Shown one piece after another: positions 24,866 to 36,370 of a DNA stretch of 64,000 nucleotides (the stretch's first letter is position 1; each line of letters starts with the position of its first letter). Made by a program: the position numbers and the translations under genes. The DNA lies in assembly GCA_003993805.1 (NCBI GenBank), contig RSEF01000003.1:83349133-83413132 (forward strand), in the 5' to 3' direction. Source of the stretch: Himantopus leucocephalus (taxonomy: Eukaryota > Chordata > Aves > Charadriiformes > Recurvirostridae). The notes beneath the pieces were generated by a model. The model was not told the DNA's origin. It saw only the letters and a program-made list of their open reading frames with translations, and searched no databases.

Positions 24866-27800
24866 ATAGGAAGGACATCTTAGCTTCATTACAGAGTCTT
24901 CTGGAACTATGCTCAGTAATATTACAATTAATGCCTTACCCTTGTGAGTGTGAAGACCTATGAGTCCATCTCTAGGGGTTATTTGTTTCTCTAGCTCTTA
25001 TGCATTTAGTCTATTTGAGTATTCACTTTAAAATAAAAATACAGGACACAAATTGAACTTGCCAAAAAGACTCAAAAACTTCATATCTGGGTGATGTCAC
25101 ATGAGTCTGACCCTGTACCTCACTCCGCCAAAGGTAGTAGGATGTAACAACGTTATCAGAGAGGTGAATCTTCAGTGAAATGGAACAATATTCCCATAAA
25201 ACTGAAGTGAGCAAGGGGAAATTTAGAGACAGAGAGTTACTTCTGACCACAGTCAATTACTTGACTTCCCTGATTTATCCCAGAAGGTTAGCTGTAAAGT
25301 AAATTCACAGTCAAACCACAGTATCTTACATTAGTAGAGTATCAGTTCTAAATGTTAGTAAAACACAGATCTTTTCTAAAGTTGCCTTGAAAGACACTCT
25401 GGTTGCTTAGATGCCCTTGACATATTAGTGACTGCAGCAAATAAATGCATGCTAGGTTGGGTTTTTTTGTTTCAGTTTCACGTTATTAGAATTACTGTTA
25501 TTTTTATTAATAGAAGTACTCACAGAAAGAGTAGAAACAGAGAAAAGAAAGCAAGAATAGGAGTTTGATTAATTAGTTAGTTTTGATGTGACTGTGAAAG
25601 AAAGCAAGCTGCTGATCAAACAGCATTTTACCCCAACAGATCACAACAAAATGGCCATGTTCAAAGTTCAAAGATTAAAAGATACGTGTTATAATGAATG
25701 GCATTTTCAAAGTGAATAAACAAGATTTATCTATGCTCCTCAAATGTTATGTTTACATTACGGTGATGTTTATGTCCAGCTAAGAAATCACTGAGAGAAT
25801 GGCTGATATAAATAATCAGAAAATCAGATAAAACAGAAAAAGAAAACAGTCAAATTGCGCTCTGACTGTGATTCAGCATGATGTATTCTTTTAGCAGTCT
25901 GGAAAGTCCTTGCTAGTGCTCACCATTCTTTTCATACTGACAGTAAAAGTAGCAAAGAGGAATGTTATATGCCAACTATTAGAAGATCAAGATTCAGAAA
26001 ATTGTGAAGTTGACTTAGAAATCATGAAATAAAAAAATCAAGATGTGCGCATTTTTTCACCTTCTAATTTCTTTATAGGAGACTCATATCACATGTCAAT
26101 TTCATGTTGTTATCAGAGAAACCAAAACTTCTTTTTCTTTTTTGAAAGCTATGATGAACACAATCACTTCACTTAGGGAACAGAGCAAAAAGATTTGGAT
26201 TAGCAAGAACTGCATGCAAAGATGGGAATGAACAAAACTGTTAGACATGTTCTTCCATACAGACAAATGCAAATTTTAGGCCTAAAGGATATAAGCTTAA
26301 ATATTTGGAGGTCTTAACGATGTCTTAATATTGCTTCTAAAGTGGTCATCATTATATAAAATTGCTAAATGTCTCTCTTACTTATTCTAGTCCTGAGGTA
26401 AGGATCATAATCTATAAGACAAAGGCCAGAAGACACTGGAAGAACTCTCTTAAAATACGGTACATAAAACAATTACCTGTCTTAAATTACAAATATTAGT
26501 AAGCTTATATTATGCTTTACTATAAATTATTATCCATTAATAATAGTAAAGAAAGCTTTACTAGAGGAAAACTTACTACTTCGCTTTGTAAATCACTAAT
26601 AGCATCCTATGTAGTCTATTATCATACTCAGACATTTCACGATACCTTAAGGTTTGTTACAATTTAATTGAAAACTACACCTTCTGTGACTGACAACCTT
26701 TCAGATACTGAAGACCTTCAGTTTTGATTGAAGAATCAAATTATGACTCCTTCCAGTACAAGTAAAAAGCTCTATAAAACTATCTTAAGCTACAGAGTGG
26801 CAGATTCCCAACAGAATTACCTGTAGACTTACAATACTTCTTCAGAGAATCAAGATGGCTTCAGTTTTTGAAAGTATTGAGTGTGTGTGATGTTATGCAA
26901 GCTCAGATGGTAACAGAAAAGTGCAGTGGCAAAAAATAGGACTGAAAAAATGAAAAAATAGTTAACACAAATATAACACAGGATACAATCAACATAAGGA
27001 AATTTGCTTCTCATGGCGTAAACATTTAAATATAGCACGTTTATGTGTAAATTAATTTCATTTTTTCCATATTTGTAATGTATTTTTCAAAGACTTACTT
27101 TTTAGGCTTAATGAGTTTATGCATTCACCTATTTCAAATTGTTTTTTCTTTAAAATTATTTTTAAGTCACTTGAGACAAGTATTGATTGATAACTTCACA
27201 TTGTACCCTGATATTTATTTCACAGAACTACTTGTTTAGCTTCTGCTTTGAGAAGCTGAAAGTTGAACATTGTGAAAGGCAGCTCTGGGGATAGGGACAG
27301 CTTTACACATCATTTTTTCTCACAGTAGTTCACCAGCAAAATATACCTCACAGAATAAAATACGGGGCACTAAGCAACAGGAATTTCTGAGGCATTTCTC
27401 AGGCTTTGTTGGTCAGATGAGATATTGCTTTACTCAGAAGAGACATTGGCTTTTTTGATGATGTTGGATCTTCAAAAATGAGTAGTGAATAGTCTTCAGT
27501 GAACAGTTTACTATTCATTATGGCCCAATATCAGTCTCAGGTAGCTTGCGTTTCAATTCTAAATTAAACAGCGTGGAGGTGTTATGAACTTATTATTCCT
27601 TAAAGTTTCTTGTTCATTTTCAAACATTTTTGCCTCAGCTTCCAGACTCTCAGGCCGAGGATTACCATATACTGGTTTGTTGACACAGTCTCAGAAATTA
27701 GCAAGATTATCATAGGCATCAAAACATAGAGATGTAAAATTAGCTTAATAAAATGAAGATAAATCCTTTGCAAAAACCATGGCATTGCAATGTAGTAGCA

Positions 27801-28285
27801 CACAAAATGAAGTAAGAAATTTGCCTATTTCAACATTTCACAAGACCTAAATAGTCAGTTGCCATATTTCAGAAAATTAGAGGTCAAATTTCAGCAAGTG
27901 TTAAACGGTTCCTCCCTGAAAACCTAGCTTCTTTGTGAGTTCTCGAATTAAGCCAATTTTTTATTAAAATCTTAGTTTAAGAGTGGTTTGTGGCTAGCCT
28001 TGAGCTGTGTCTGTGTCATTGCCCTGATTTGTTATACTTGGTTTTCTTGCAGTAGTAGCCCTCCAGCAACTACTTCAGATTCAGTCTTTTTGCCACAACT
28101 CCTGAAGAAGTTTTGAAATAACAGAAAAGATTATTGAAGAGTAATCTTGCAAATGACTGTCTATATAAATAGCTGTTAGGGGAGAGATAGTCTGAGATTA
28201 AATTTAGTATCTTAGTGTGGGATGTATATTCAATAACTCTCTGTCCTTCTTCTCTACGATTCTCATCACTCTCTTATAGCCATAG
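23674..28285. other. Gene-free AT-rich stretch
   Basis: No gene or element recognised, apart from the T17-G40 homopolymer junction at 24.8 kb. Frames stay under about 85 codons. Confidence 0.6.
24808..24864. repeat. T17 followed by G40
   Basis: Seventeen Ts (24808-24824) pass directly into forty Gs (24825-24864) with no interruption. This is the longest homopolymer in the window. Its length and even its presence should be treated with caution. Confidence 0.9.
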
Positions 28286-28380
28286 TACTGTATTGTATTG
28301 TACTGTATTATATTGTATTTACTGTATTTTATTGCATTATATTATATTATATTATAATATATTATATCATATCTTATCAT
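28286..28380. repeat. AT-rich microsatellite next to a CR1 tail
   Basis: TATTG/TACTG pentamers grade into TTATA units and then into TATCATA and finally the CATAGAAT octamers of the adjoining CR1 tail. The graded change suggests the microsatellite grew out of the CR1 tail by slippage and mutation. Confidence 0.75.
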
Positions 28381-29446
28381 ATCATAGAATCAATCATAGA
28401 ATCATAGGATCATAGAATCATAGAATGGTTTGGATTGGAAGGGACCTTAAAGGTCATTTAGTTCCACCCCCCCTGCCATGGGCAGGGACATGTCCCACTA
28501 GACCAGGTTGCTCACAGCCCCATTCAACCTGGCCTTGAACACCTCCAGGGATGAAGCATCCACAGTTCCTCTGGGCAACATGTTCCAGTGTTTCACCACC
28601 CTTACTGCAAAAAATTTCTTTATAATAACTAATCTAAATCTACCCTCTTCCGGTTCGAAGCCATTCCCCCTCATCCTATCACTACATGCCCTTGTAAAAA
28701 GTCCCTCTCCAGCTTTCCTGTAGGCCCCCTTGAGATACTGGAAGGCCACTATAAGGTCTCCCCAGAGCCTTCTTTTCTCCAGGCTGAACAACCCCAACTC
28801 TCTCAGCCGGTCTTAATAGGAGAGGTGCTCCAGCCCTCTTATCGTCTTTGTAGCTCTCCTCTGGACCTGCTCCAACAGCTCCACATCCTTTTTGTGCTGA
28901 AGTCTTCAGAGCTGGACACAACACTCCAGGTGGGGTCTCACAAGAGCACAGTAGAGGGGCAGAATCACCTCCCTCAACCTGCTGGCCATGCTTCTTTTGA
29001 CGCAGCCCAGGATGCAGCTGGTCTTCTCAGCTGCAAGCGCACATTGCTGGCTCATGTCGAGCTTCTCATCCAGCAACACCCTCAAGCCCTTCACCTCAGG
29101 CTGCTCTCAATCCATTCTCTGCCCAGCCTTTATTTGTGCATGGGATTGTCCCAACCCACGTGCAGGACCTTGCACTTGGCCTTGTTGAACTTNNNNNNNN
29201 NNNNNNNNNNNNNNNNNNNNNNNNNNNNNNNNNNNNNNNNNNNNNNNNNNNNNNNNNNNNNNNNNNNNNNNNNNNNNNNNNNNNNNNNNNNNGCACTTGG
29301 CCTTGTTGAACTTCATGAGGTTTGCACAAGCCCATTTCTCAAGCCTGTCAAGGTCCTTCTGGATGGCATCCTTTCTCTCCAGCGTGTCAACTGCATCACA
29401 TAGCTTGGTGTCATCGACGAACTTGCTGAGGGTGCACCCATGTTGC
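28381..29446 (-). mobile_element. CR1 LINE: reverse transcriptase motif C to 3' end
   Basis: This minus-strand copy starts near the reverse transcriptase active site and runs to the octamer tail at about 28381-28430. The catalytic Asp-Asp pair is intact in FVDDTKL (codons at 29411-29416 encode the two Asp). Downstream come the DLDRLEKWA-type helix, then, past the gap, the LVRPHLE block, and finally a C-terminal stretch (LFSLEKRRLWGDLIVAFQ and VRVVKHWNMLPR, about 28530-28790). The tail of CATAGAAT units is the usual avian CR1 end. A 100-N gap interrupts the copy at 29193-29292. It is joined at about 29446-29466 to a CR1 segment in the opposite orientation. Confidence 0.95.
29193..29292. other. 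Assembly gap of exactly 100 N, with 21-bp overlap at its edges
   Basis: The 21 bases before the gap (29172-29192) and the 21 bases after it (29293-29313) are identical, beginning GCACTTGGCCTTG. Within CR1 this piece occurs once, so the true gap is probably negative: two contigs overlap and were padded with a standard 100 N. Confidence 0.9.
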
Positions 29447-29465
29447 ATCCCAACAATGAAGTCAG

Positions 29466-29712
29466 GTAAAAAAGCCAGGTAGCCTGCATAGGTGAACAAA
29501 GAGCTCCTGGAGACACTCAAAAGCAAAAAGGAGGCCTACAGAGGGTGGAAGCAAAAGCAGGTAGCCTTGGAGGAATACAGAGAAACTGTCCAAGCAGCCA
29601 GGGATCAGGTNAAGTTAAATACCAGATAAAATCTGACCAGTGACATAAAGGGCAACAATAAAAACTTCTATAAATATGTCGGTGATAAAAGAAAGACTGT
29701 AGAAGATGTGGA
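29466..29712 (+). mobile_element. CR1 ORF2 fragment upstream of the reverse transcriptase, inverted against its neighbour
   Basis: Translation from about 29494 gives [20 protein letters not shown], then [14 protein letters not shown] and, after the N at 29611 and a frame break, a DIKGNNKNFYKYVGDKRK-like stretch. This is the CR1 region between endonuclease and reverse transcriptase. It starts within about 20 bases of the minus-strand CR1 to the left. Its 5'-most end faces that copy, the order expected if both came from one insertion with a 5' inversion. Two independent insertions are the alternative. Confidence 0.85.
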
Positions 29713-32700
29713 AATAAAAAAAATAGATAAGTAGATAGGTATGTTTGGAGAAAGAGTGGGGAAAATTCATTAAAATTATTTTTAAAAGGACATGCATTTG
29801 TAAGGTGGAAAGAGAATTTAAAATGCAGTTATTTTTTTCTCTTTTTTTACAGGTTTTTGGACTCATCTTCTGAGCACATTGGCTCACCATGAATCTGAAC
29901 CACTGCATGCAAAATAATACAACAATTGTCACTTTTCATTCTTTCTTGTTCAACAGATTTTCGTCTGTATTACCTATATTGAGGTATTTGGTTGAGAAAA
30001 TGGAAAAAGGAATGGATGAAAGGGACCTGTCTGAGCAGTGGAGAAGAATCCCTCCAGCCTGCAAATAAATAACTCTAGAAATTGTACCAATTAGTAAGTC
30101 AGAGGTATATAAGTGGGGGCAGGGGAGGGAGGAGGCAGAGGTGAAAGGAAAAATGAGACTGTCAGATTGAGACGTGTTCTTGGTATTGTTCAACTGAATA
30201 ATGCAGAAACTGGAGAACAGCAAATTTAAGATAGGTAAACTTCAAAGGGCTGCTGATGGGATGATTCAAATAATTTTTTATAGCATGTTGAGTGATAGCC
30301 TGTCTGAAGGTATACTATAATACAGTTGGAAGAAAGTTCTTAAGCCAGACACCTCTGAAACTATTCTGTTGCAACGTGTGTGAGTTCCTTAGATACAAGT
30401 AAAATTGGCCCTATATTTAGAAAACAGAAACAAAGAGATATAGTCAGGCAATCACACTGATGTCATCAGTACAAAGGCGCTTGTGAAAAGTAACCACGAT
30501 AGTGTTGTGTGAATCCCATGGAAGACAGCACCAGTGTAGGTCCCTATAAAGCCAATTTCATAATCAAGACCAATGGACCTCACACAACATTCTGACATCA
30601 ATGACGATTTTTCCACTACAGGATGCATCTAGTGCTTAAACACCATCTTCTCTGTTACCAATTTCCCTGTGAAGCTGTGTCATTCCAGATGGGACACAAA
30701 TCCTGTATGTTATAACCATAGTATATTAAGTATATATTTGTTCACTAAGTATGTAGGATGGCAATTTTATATTGACTGCCTCATAAAATGGCATGCAAAT
30801 AACTAGCTAACAGACACTAGCAGTTTTAAAAGAAAATGTGTAAAACTTTAAGATATGTCATATATGTATATAGGAACTAAAATGTTCTATAAGTTCACTT
30901 TCATTCACCGTACGTATAAATCCCTTTAAATCTTGCTGGATTGCATGCATAGCCTCTGAGAGAATAATTTATATGTCTATGTTTCAGAAGACATCACTTG
31001 ACTGATTTTATTCTTAAACATCCATGTCAGCTTTAAACATTTTATAATCAATGTATATATGCCTACTTAAGTTTAAATATGGCATGATGCATTTAGTGTT
31101 AAAAACAGAAGTTTATTTGTCTGTCATAATAACACTTCAGCTACTCTGCTACATAGTTAAGACAAACATAACAGAGTACTAAAAGCATTGTTTTCCATGT
31201 CAAACTAAAATGTTCACACAGAGCACATGATGGTGGTTAATTTTGCAGTAGAGCTACACTCCTCTTCAACCACTATTGTCACTGCCAAACGCCATACTTG
31301 CTTCTTTATTTTAATAATCCATTCCCTCTTTAAACTAAAAGAGAAAGAAGGGAATTGGGCCAGAGTCTTCATCATCTTCCCCAAACCTTGCCCTATTTAT
31401 GCATTCAATAATATACAGAGTAAAGCCTATTATGCATCTTTTTGCATGCTACATACATTTCTGAATAATGTCAAGGATATTAAAAATAGCCAAGCCATGC
31501 ATTATGTCTTTACCAACAATTTAAACTAAAATAAGAAATCCTTGGTTTTTTCCCTTCATCATCATGTGTGGAATTGAAAATTATAGTTACATTTGAAGAC
31601 ATCAGACAGAACTTGCTCGTGTTGTCACTGCACGTATAGTTTGCCTGTATAACACCACATCCCAGGAACTCTTACTGGCACATGCAGTAATGTGATATAA
31701 TTGCTAAAATGTCAAATTCCATGCTTACAATCAATTTTACAATCAGATTTTGAGCAGGCATAAATTTTAGAGCTACAAATCATTTCTGCTTGCTACTTAC
31801 ATCTGACTTGTCTAATTTCAGATTACAGAAGAAAATATTGAGCATTTGTAGTATTGATTTGGGGGGAAAATAATGAATTGTTCTGACTAACTAGATAATT
31901 GCATGTTGGAAATATACTTTTTCTCTGTATGTTGTTTTTCAACATCCTACTAACCAATAACTAATTATTTCAGTTGTTACTTTCACTTTACTATAGCTTC
32001 TTTTTACTATTATGGTTTATGAAAACGTAGTATACATTTCAGGATGTAATTTCATGTTTTTCATTTTATTTACTTTACTCTGAGTATTTTTCAGTGGAGT
32101 AGGTAAATGTTTTAGATACTAAACCTAGACAGAATTGTTATACTGTGTATTTCTTTCTTGCTATAATATTACTTGCAATCTATTTTACAATGCTTGTTTT
32201 TATTGGTAACAATTTGTAGCATGAAATAAACATTTAGCATGGGATTCGTGTTATCTAATCTTAGAAGTCTACATTGCTTACCTCTGAAAAAGTTGTTCAG
32301 ACTGTTTTATAGTCAAAGCTATGGAATTAAGTAGTTTTGGGGTGCTTTCCCTAACATATCTAGATCAGATTGTAGATAGCATCAAATGTCTCTCTCTCCC
32401 CTAATTACGAAGTGACTAAGCAGCTAGTTTACATTTAGGTTTTTATGTGATAGATTCAAATAAATCTACCTGGACAGATAAATCTCACCCAGAGTCTTAA
32501 AGCCTGGACTCAATTTATGAACAGGGGAAAGATCATAACAGATATGCACAGATGAATGTACAATCATATATATGTACATGTGTGTGAGAGTGAGTGCTCA
32601 TTGAGTGTACAAATCTTAGCTTCTTGTCTATTATTATGCTTTCAGTACAGTTTTTAATTACATGATCACATGCTATTTTTGCATAGGAGCCTTCTTCATT

Positions 32701-32908
32701 CAAGGCACAGATGGATATGTGGATATTGCTCACTTAATGAAAAGCATTCAATATTTTGTTTTGTTTTCTTGATGCTGAATATACGGGCCCAAACTTGATT
32801 CACTACATATTTACTACAAAACCTGTTCCAGAGGCAAGATTGCTCATTTCTTCTCCTGTGGCAGTTCTTACTGCAATATCCATGTTATCATAGACATGAA
32901 GGAATGCA

Positions 32909-32950
32909 GACCCACCCGGTCCCACACACTAATTGTTGGACCCACCCGGT
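32909..32950. repeat. 12-bp direct repeat, 30 bp apart
   Basis: GACCCACCCGGT occurs at 32909-32920 and again at 32939-32950. It marks the start of a block of about 400 bp that is richer in GC and CpG than its surroundings. The block may be a repeat I do not recognise. Confidence 0.7.
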
Positions 32951-35016
32951 TGGTTTCTGTCTCTCAGTCCCTGTAGTCGCACTAATATCCCTCTGACATG
33001 TGCAAGGTGATGCTCTGGCTTTTCTCTCACTTCTTCCCACAACCATGTTTTGCCAGTCAGCTCTGTGGGGTCACACAGTAAGAGTGGCCACGGCTACTGC
33101 ACATGGATTGGGCAGACCCTGCTGGAGCAGCTCTGTGCTTAGTTCGGAGAAGCCTAGTAGGTGATACACTGACCAGATGTCACTGCCGATGATGTGACGT
33201 GAACAGTCCCCATCGCATGCTCCTGGGTACCAGAAGCATCTCCTGAGCTATGACAAACCATGAAATTGCCTCACGCATCACAGGCAAAAGCCCTTAATGC
33301 ATGGGTGCATTTTCACAATACTCTTTAGTGAAGAGGACCTTTTTACACTTCATGAATTGAGGCAAAGAGAGGAAGGAGAGGAATAGTGTATCCAGTAATG
33401 TAGTAAATCATATTAGGTGCTTAGGATGTGTTTTTCAGAATATGTAGGGTATTTAAAAATATCATACAACTTCCAGGTGCTTATAAATTCATCCACATGA
33501 TGAAATGAGGACTAGATAACCAGTAACCATCTGTGAGAAGTTCAGCTTAAATAAATTCTTATAATTACACAAAGACAAAGTCAAGGTGCAGATATTCTGA
33601 CTTGGTTTTGGAGCTTCAGAGTGTTTTGCGGGGTGGGAGAGAAGGATGGGTTTTGTGTACAATTTCCATTCAGAAAAAAAGGCAAACTGGAAAAGCAGAA
33701 AGCCCATCACACAGTATTATCTGACAGCTTGGCTGGAAGCTTTGAATGGACATTGCAGACCTCTGACACTCCATGTAATGGAGTGAGTGATAGCAGCAGG
33801 TGGGAATAGTCCCCTATGTAGATGCCATCACTGCAGGAGTCTACAGCATATTTCATAGATATTTGCTGAAAATATGGCAATGCTAAGATTTTCAATTTAG
33901 GGCACCATTCCAGACTGTTCCTGAGCACATACTTCTGTGAGAATATATTATCTTGCCATGTCTCTGGCGGGTTTAACACTTTCTTCTCCCTTTCTACCAG
34001 CCTGTCAGGGTCCCAGTGCCATTTCTTGTCCACACTACCTCCTGATTCAGTTACAGTCTTCCCTTTATGTAGTTCCAGACTTCACCTTTTGGGGTTTATT
34101 GCTGTACTTGCTATACTTTCAATCTCCTTGCCACAACTTTAATTTCCTCCCCATAGTACCAGCCTCAGCTGTGTTATTCACCCATTATCATTTTCACTTT
34201 GAACTCTAAGCTCTTTCCCAACCTTTTCCCTTAGCCAGCTACAATTCTTTACTCAGAAACTCTTAATCCCTTTGGTCTTTACATCTTTCACCTATTTCAT
34301 CTGTTTTGTTCGTTCTCAGTCTACCTGCTCAGTTCCAGCCTTCCTGCTGGTATCCCCGTTTCCTCACATCACCTGAGAGTTCAGCCTTGATTTCCTTCCA
34401 TTGCTTCCCATTGTCAGGCTTTTTGCCTAGTGAGTCAGGCTGAGATTCAGTCAATGCCAAGTGGGATTCAGCTTAGGACCAACTTCTTCAGGGACAAGCA
34501 GAACATCTCTGGGACATTCAAGCACATCTAAATATCTATTTGCAAGTACTTGAACTGAGCCCCACGATGAACCTTAGGAAGAACTGCATTACTCTCTCTT
34601 CTACATTAACTTTATTGACAAGATTTCCATTGCTTATGGTAGTCTTCTAGATAGAGGCTCATCCTCGAATGTCCTGGGGTGTCAGGGTATCAAACCCTAA
34701 GGATTTTGCCAACTCAGAAAGCCACTTCTTTACTGTACATCTTATCGCACATCTGGTAACCTTTAACGGTTACCCAAAGGTTTACCCTTAAGCTACCCTA
34801 AAAGCATCTGACATAGTTCTGGATGCCATTTAGGTTGCTGAATGCTACTGCTGCTGAACTTAAAAGTTGATTTCTACCCTCTCTGCCTCTCCTGGTCATG
34901 GGGTCTGTCCTTGTTCAGTGCAAGCAACTAAACTTTGTTAACAAAGTTCCAAGCTACTGAAAACAGGATATTACATGTATTATAATATGACCTGCTAGGT
35001 AATTGATAAAATGTGG

Positions 35017-35043
35017 TGTACTGGGTCTGGTTGGGATGGAGTA
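35017..35043 (+). mobile_element. Stub resembling the first bases of an avian ERV LTR
   Basis: TGTACTGGGTCTGGTTGGGA followed by TGGAGTA closely matches the start, with terminal TG, of a common bird LTR type. The LTR at 60256 begins in a related way. After about 27 bases the similarity stops, so the rest of the LTR is missing or the match is fortuitous. Confidence 0.4.
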
Positions 35044-35420
35044 TGTGAGCTCGAAGTCTGTTAGGACTCAATGTCATTCATTTTATGAGATGGGTATCTC
35101 TTTGTTACAGGAAGTTTATTCACCTCAACACAGTATGAATCAACAAAACCAGGCATTTTCCTCACTTGCAGTTGTCAAGCCTGATATTCCTATGGTTCTG
35201 TTCTAAGACCTGTCTTTCAGCTCCTGACTATGTCAAAACTGCTTCTTTAACTGTCTGCTGGCTTTATCAAGTGACATTTTTTCCTTTCAAGGACACATAT
35301 CATGAGAAATACCCTGCATTTACCACCAGTCCTACAGAAACCTCACAAAGCACCTTGCTTAGACGTGAAAAGTATTTCTTCAGTTATATCATTCCTTAAA
35401 AAGGTGTGGGGTTGTTGTTT

Positions 35421-35448
35421 CCCCCCCCCCCCCCCCCNCCCCCCCCCC
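35421..35448. repeat. C homopolymer with internal N
   Basis: Seventeen Cs, one N at 35438, then ten Cs. The length is not reliable. Confidence 0.9.
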
Positions 35449-36284
35449 ATTTAACAGAAAGATGACATACAAACCTGTTTGTCTTACCAGCATTGTGAAT
35501 GCCTATCAAAGAAGCTTTCTGAGAGCCATCAGTAGATACTTCTCATGAAAAGTGCCATACGCCTCCAAGAAAGAAATCTACATTCAGATACCCAGTTATA
35601 CAGTGCCTCTATTTAGCACAATATTTAAGCAAATACACTGAAACATTGGAAGTTCTATCTTTTGCTTAACTGCTTTCCTAAAGTTTAGTCTAAACTGGGT
35701 AATATCTTACAGATTATATGGTTAGGGGATGACATCTCTTACTATGATTATAGTAGAGTTTGTGGGTTCCTTCCTACAAACAGATGAGTTAGCCCAAACC
35801 AATGGAATGGAAAAATGCTGGAACTGTCATATTAAAATCATAAGAATAGTCACCCAGAATGTTCAGCACCTTTTAAGATCAAGCTATGAATTATGCTAAT
35901 GTCAATCATTGAAAATACTTCTAGGTTATGAACACAAAATGGATTTTACTTTTTATTATTTTTTTTTAGTACAACTCAGACAGGACTTGATTCCAGATGA
36001 ATGATATCAAGATCTTTTATAGACTATGTTTTAATGTCAGTGGACACATTGGGCTATGTATCAAAGCTATTTGCTCTGACAATCAATCTATTGGGTATTT
36101 TCTCCTAGTAATAGCTTATTCTGCTGGAATTGCTCAACATGGTGTAATAACATACTAAATGCTCTTTGGAACAGCACGTTGTGCCTGGATCATCTGAATC
36201 ACAGCTGAGAGCCTTAGTTCCTAGGTTGTTGTCAATCTCACTCTTTTACATTTAATGAATATCTAAATATGTATTTGCAGAGCA

Positions 36285-36370
36285 ACAGCATAGCCTAGTG
36301 GTTAGGTTTCTGGAGAAGACAAGGACCCATGTTCAACTGTATGACCCAAATCTGGCAAGGAAGGGAAAGC
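36285..36370 (+). mobile_element. MIR-like tRNA-derived SINE fragment
   Basis: GCATAGCCTAGTGGTTAGG at about 36289-36305 looks like the tRNA-derived head with its A-box of amniote MIR-type SINEs. GTTCAACTG near 36331 sits where the B-box (GGTTCAA) should be. The stretch after 36340 is too diverged to follow. This is an ancient insertion shared in type across amniotes. It is not a functional tRNA gene: no cloverleaf can be drawn. Confidence 0.6.

Larger units (their letters stand above)
29713..36284. other. Gene-free stretch with a few small anomalies
   Basis: No gene recognised. It holds a GC-richer block at about 32880-33290 with a 12-bp direct repeat, a pyrimidine-rich stretch at about 33970-34420, a 27-bp LTR-like start at 35017 and a C run at 35421-35448. 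Frames are short and random-looking. Confidence 0.55.

Noticed and set aside
28825..29403. 192-codon plus-strand frame
   Set aside because: It is the antisense of CR1 ORF2 and spans the 100-N gap.
36285..36340. Possible tRNA gene from A-box and B-box-like motifs
   Set aside because: No cloverleaf or acceptor stem can be drawn; the motifs fit the tRNA-derived head of a MIR-like SINE.
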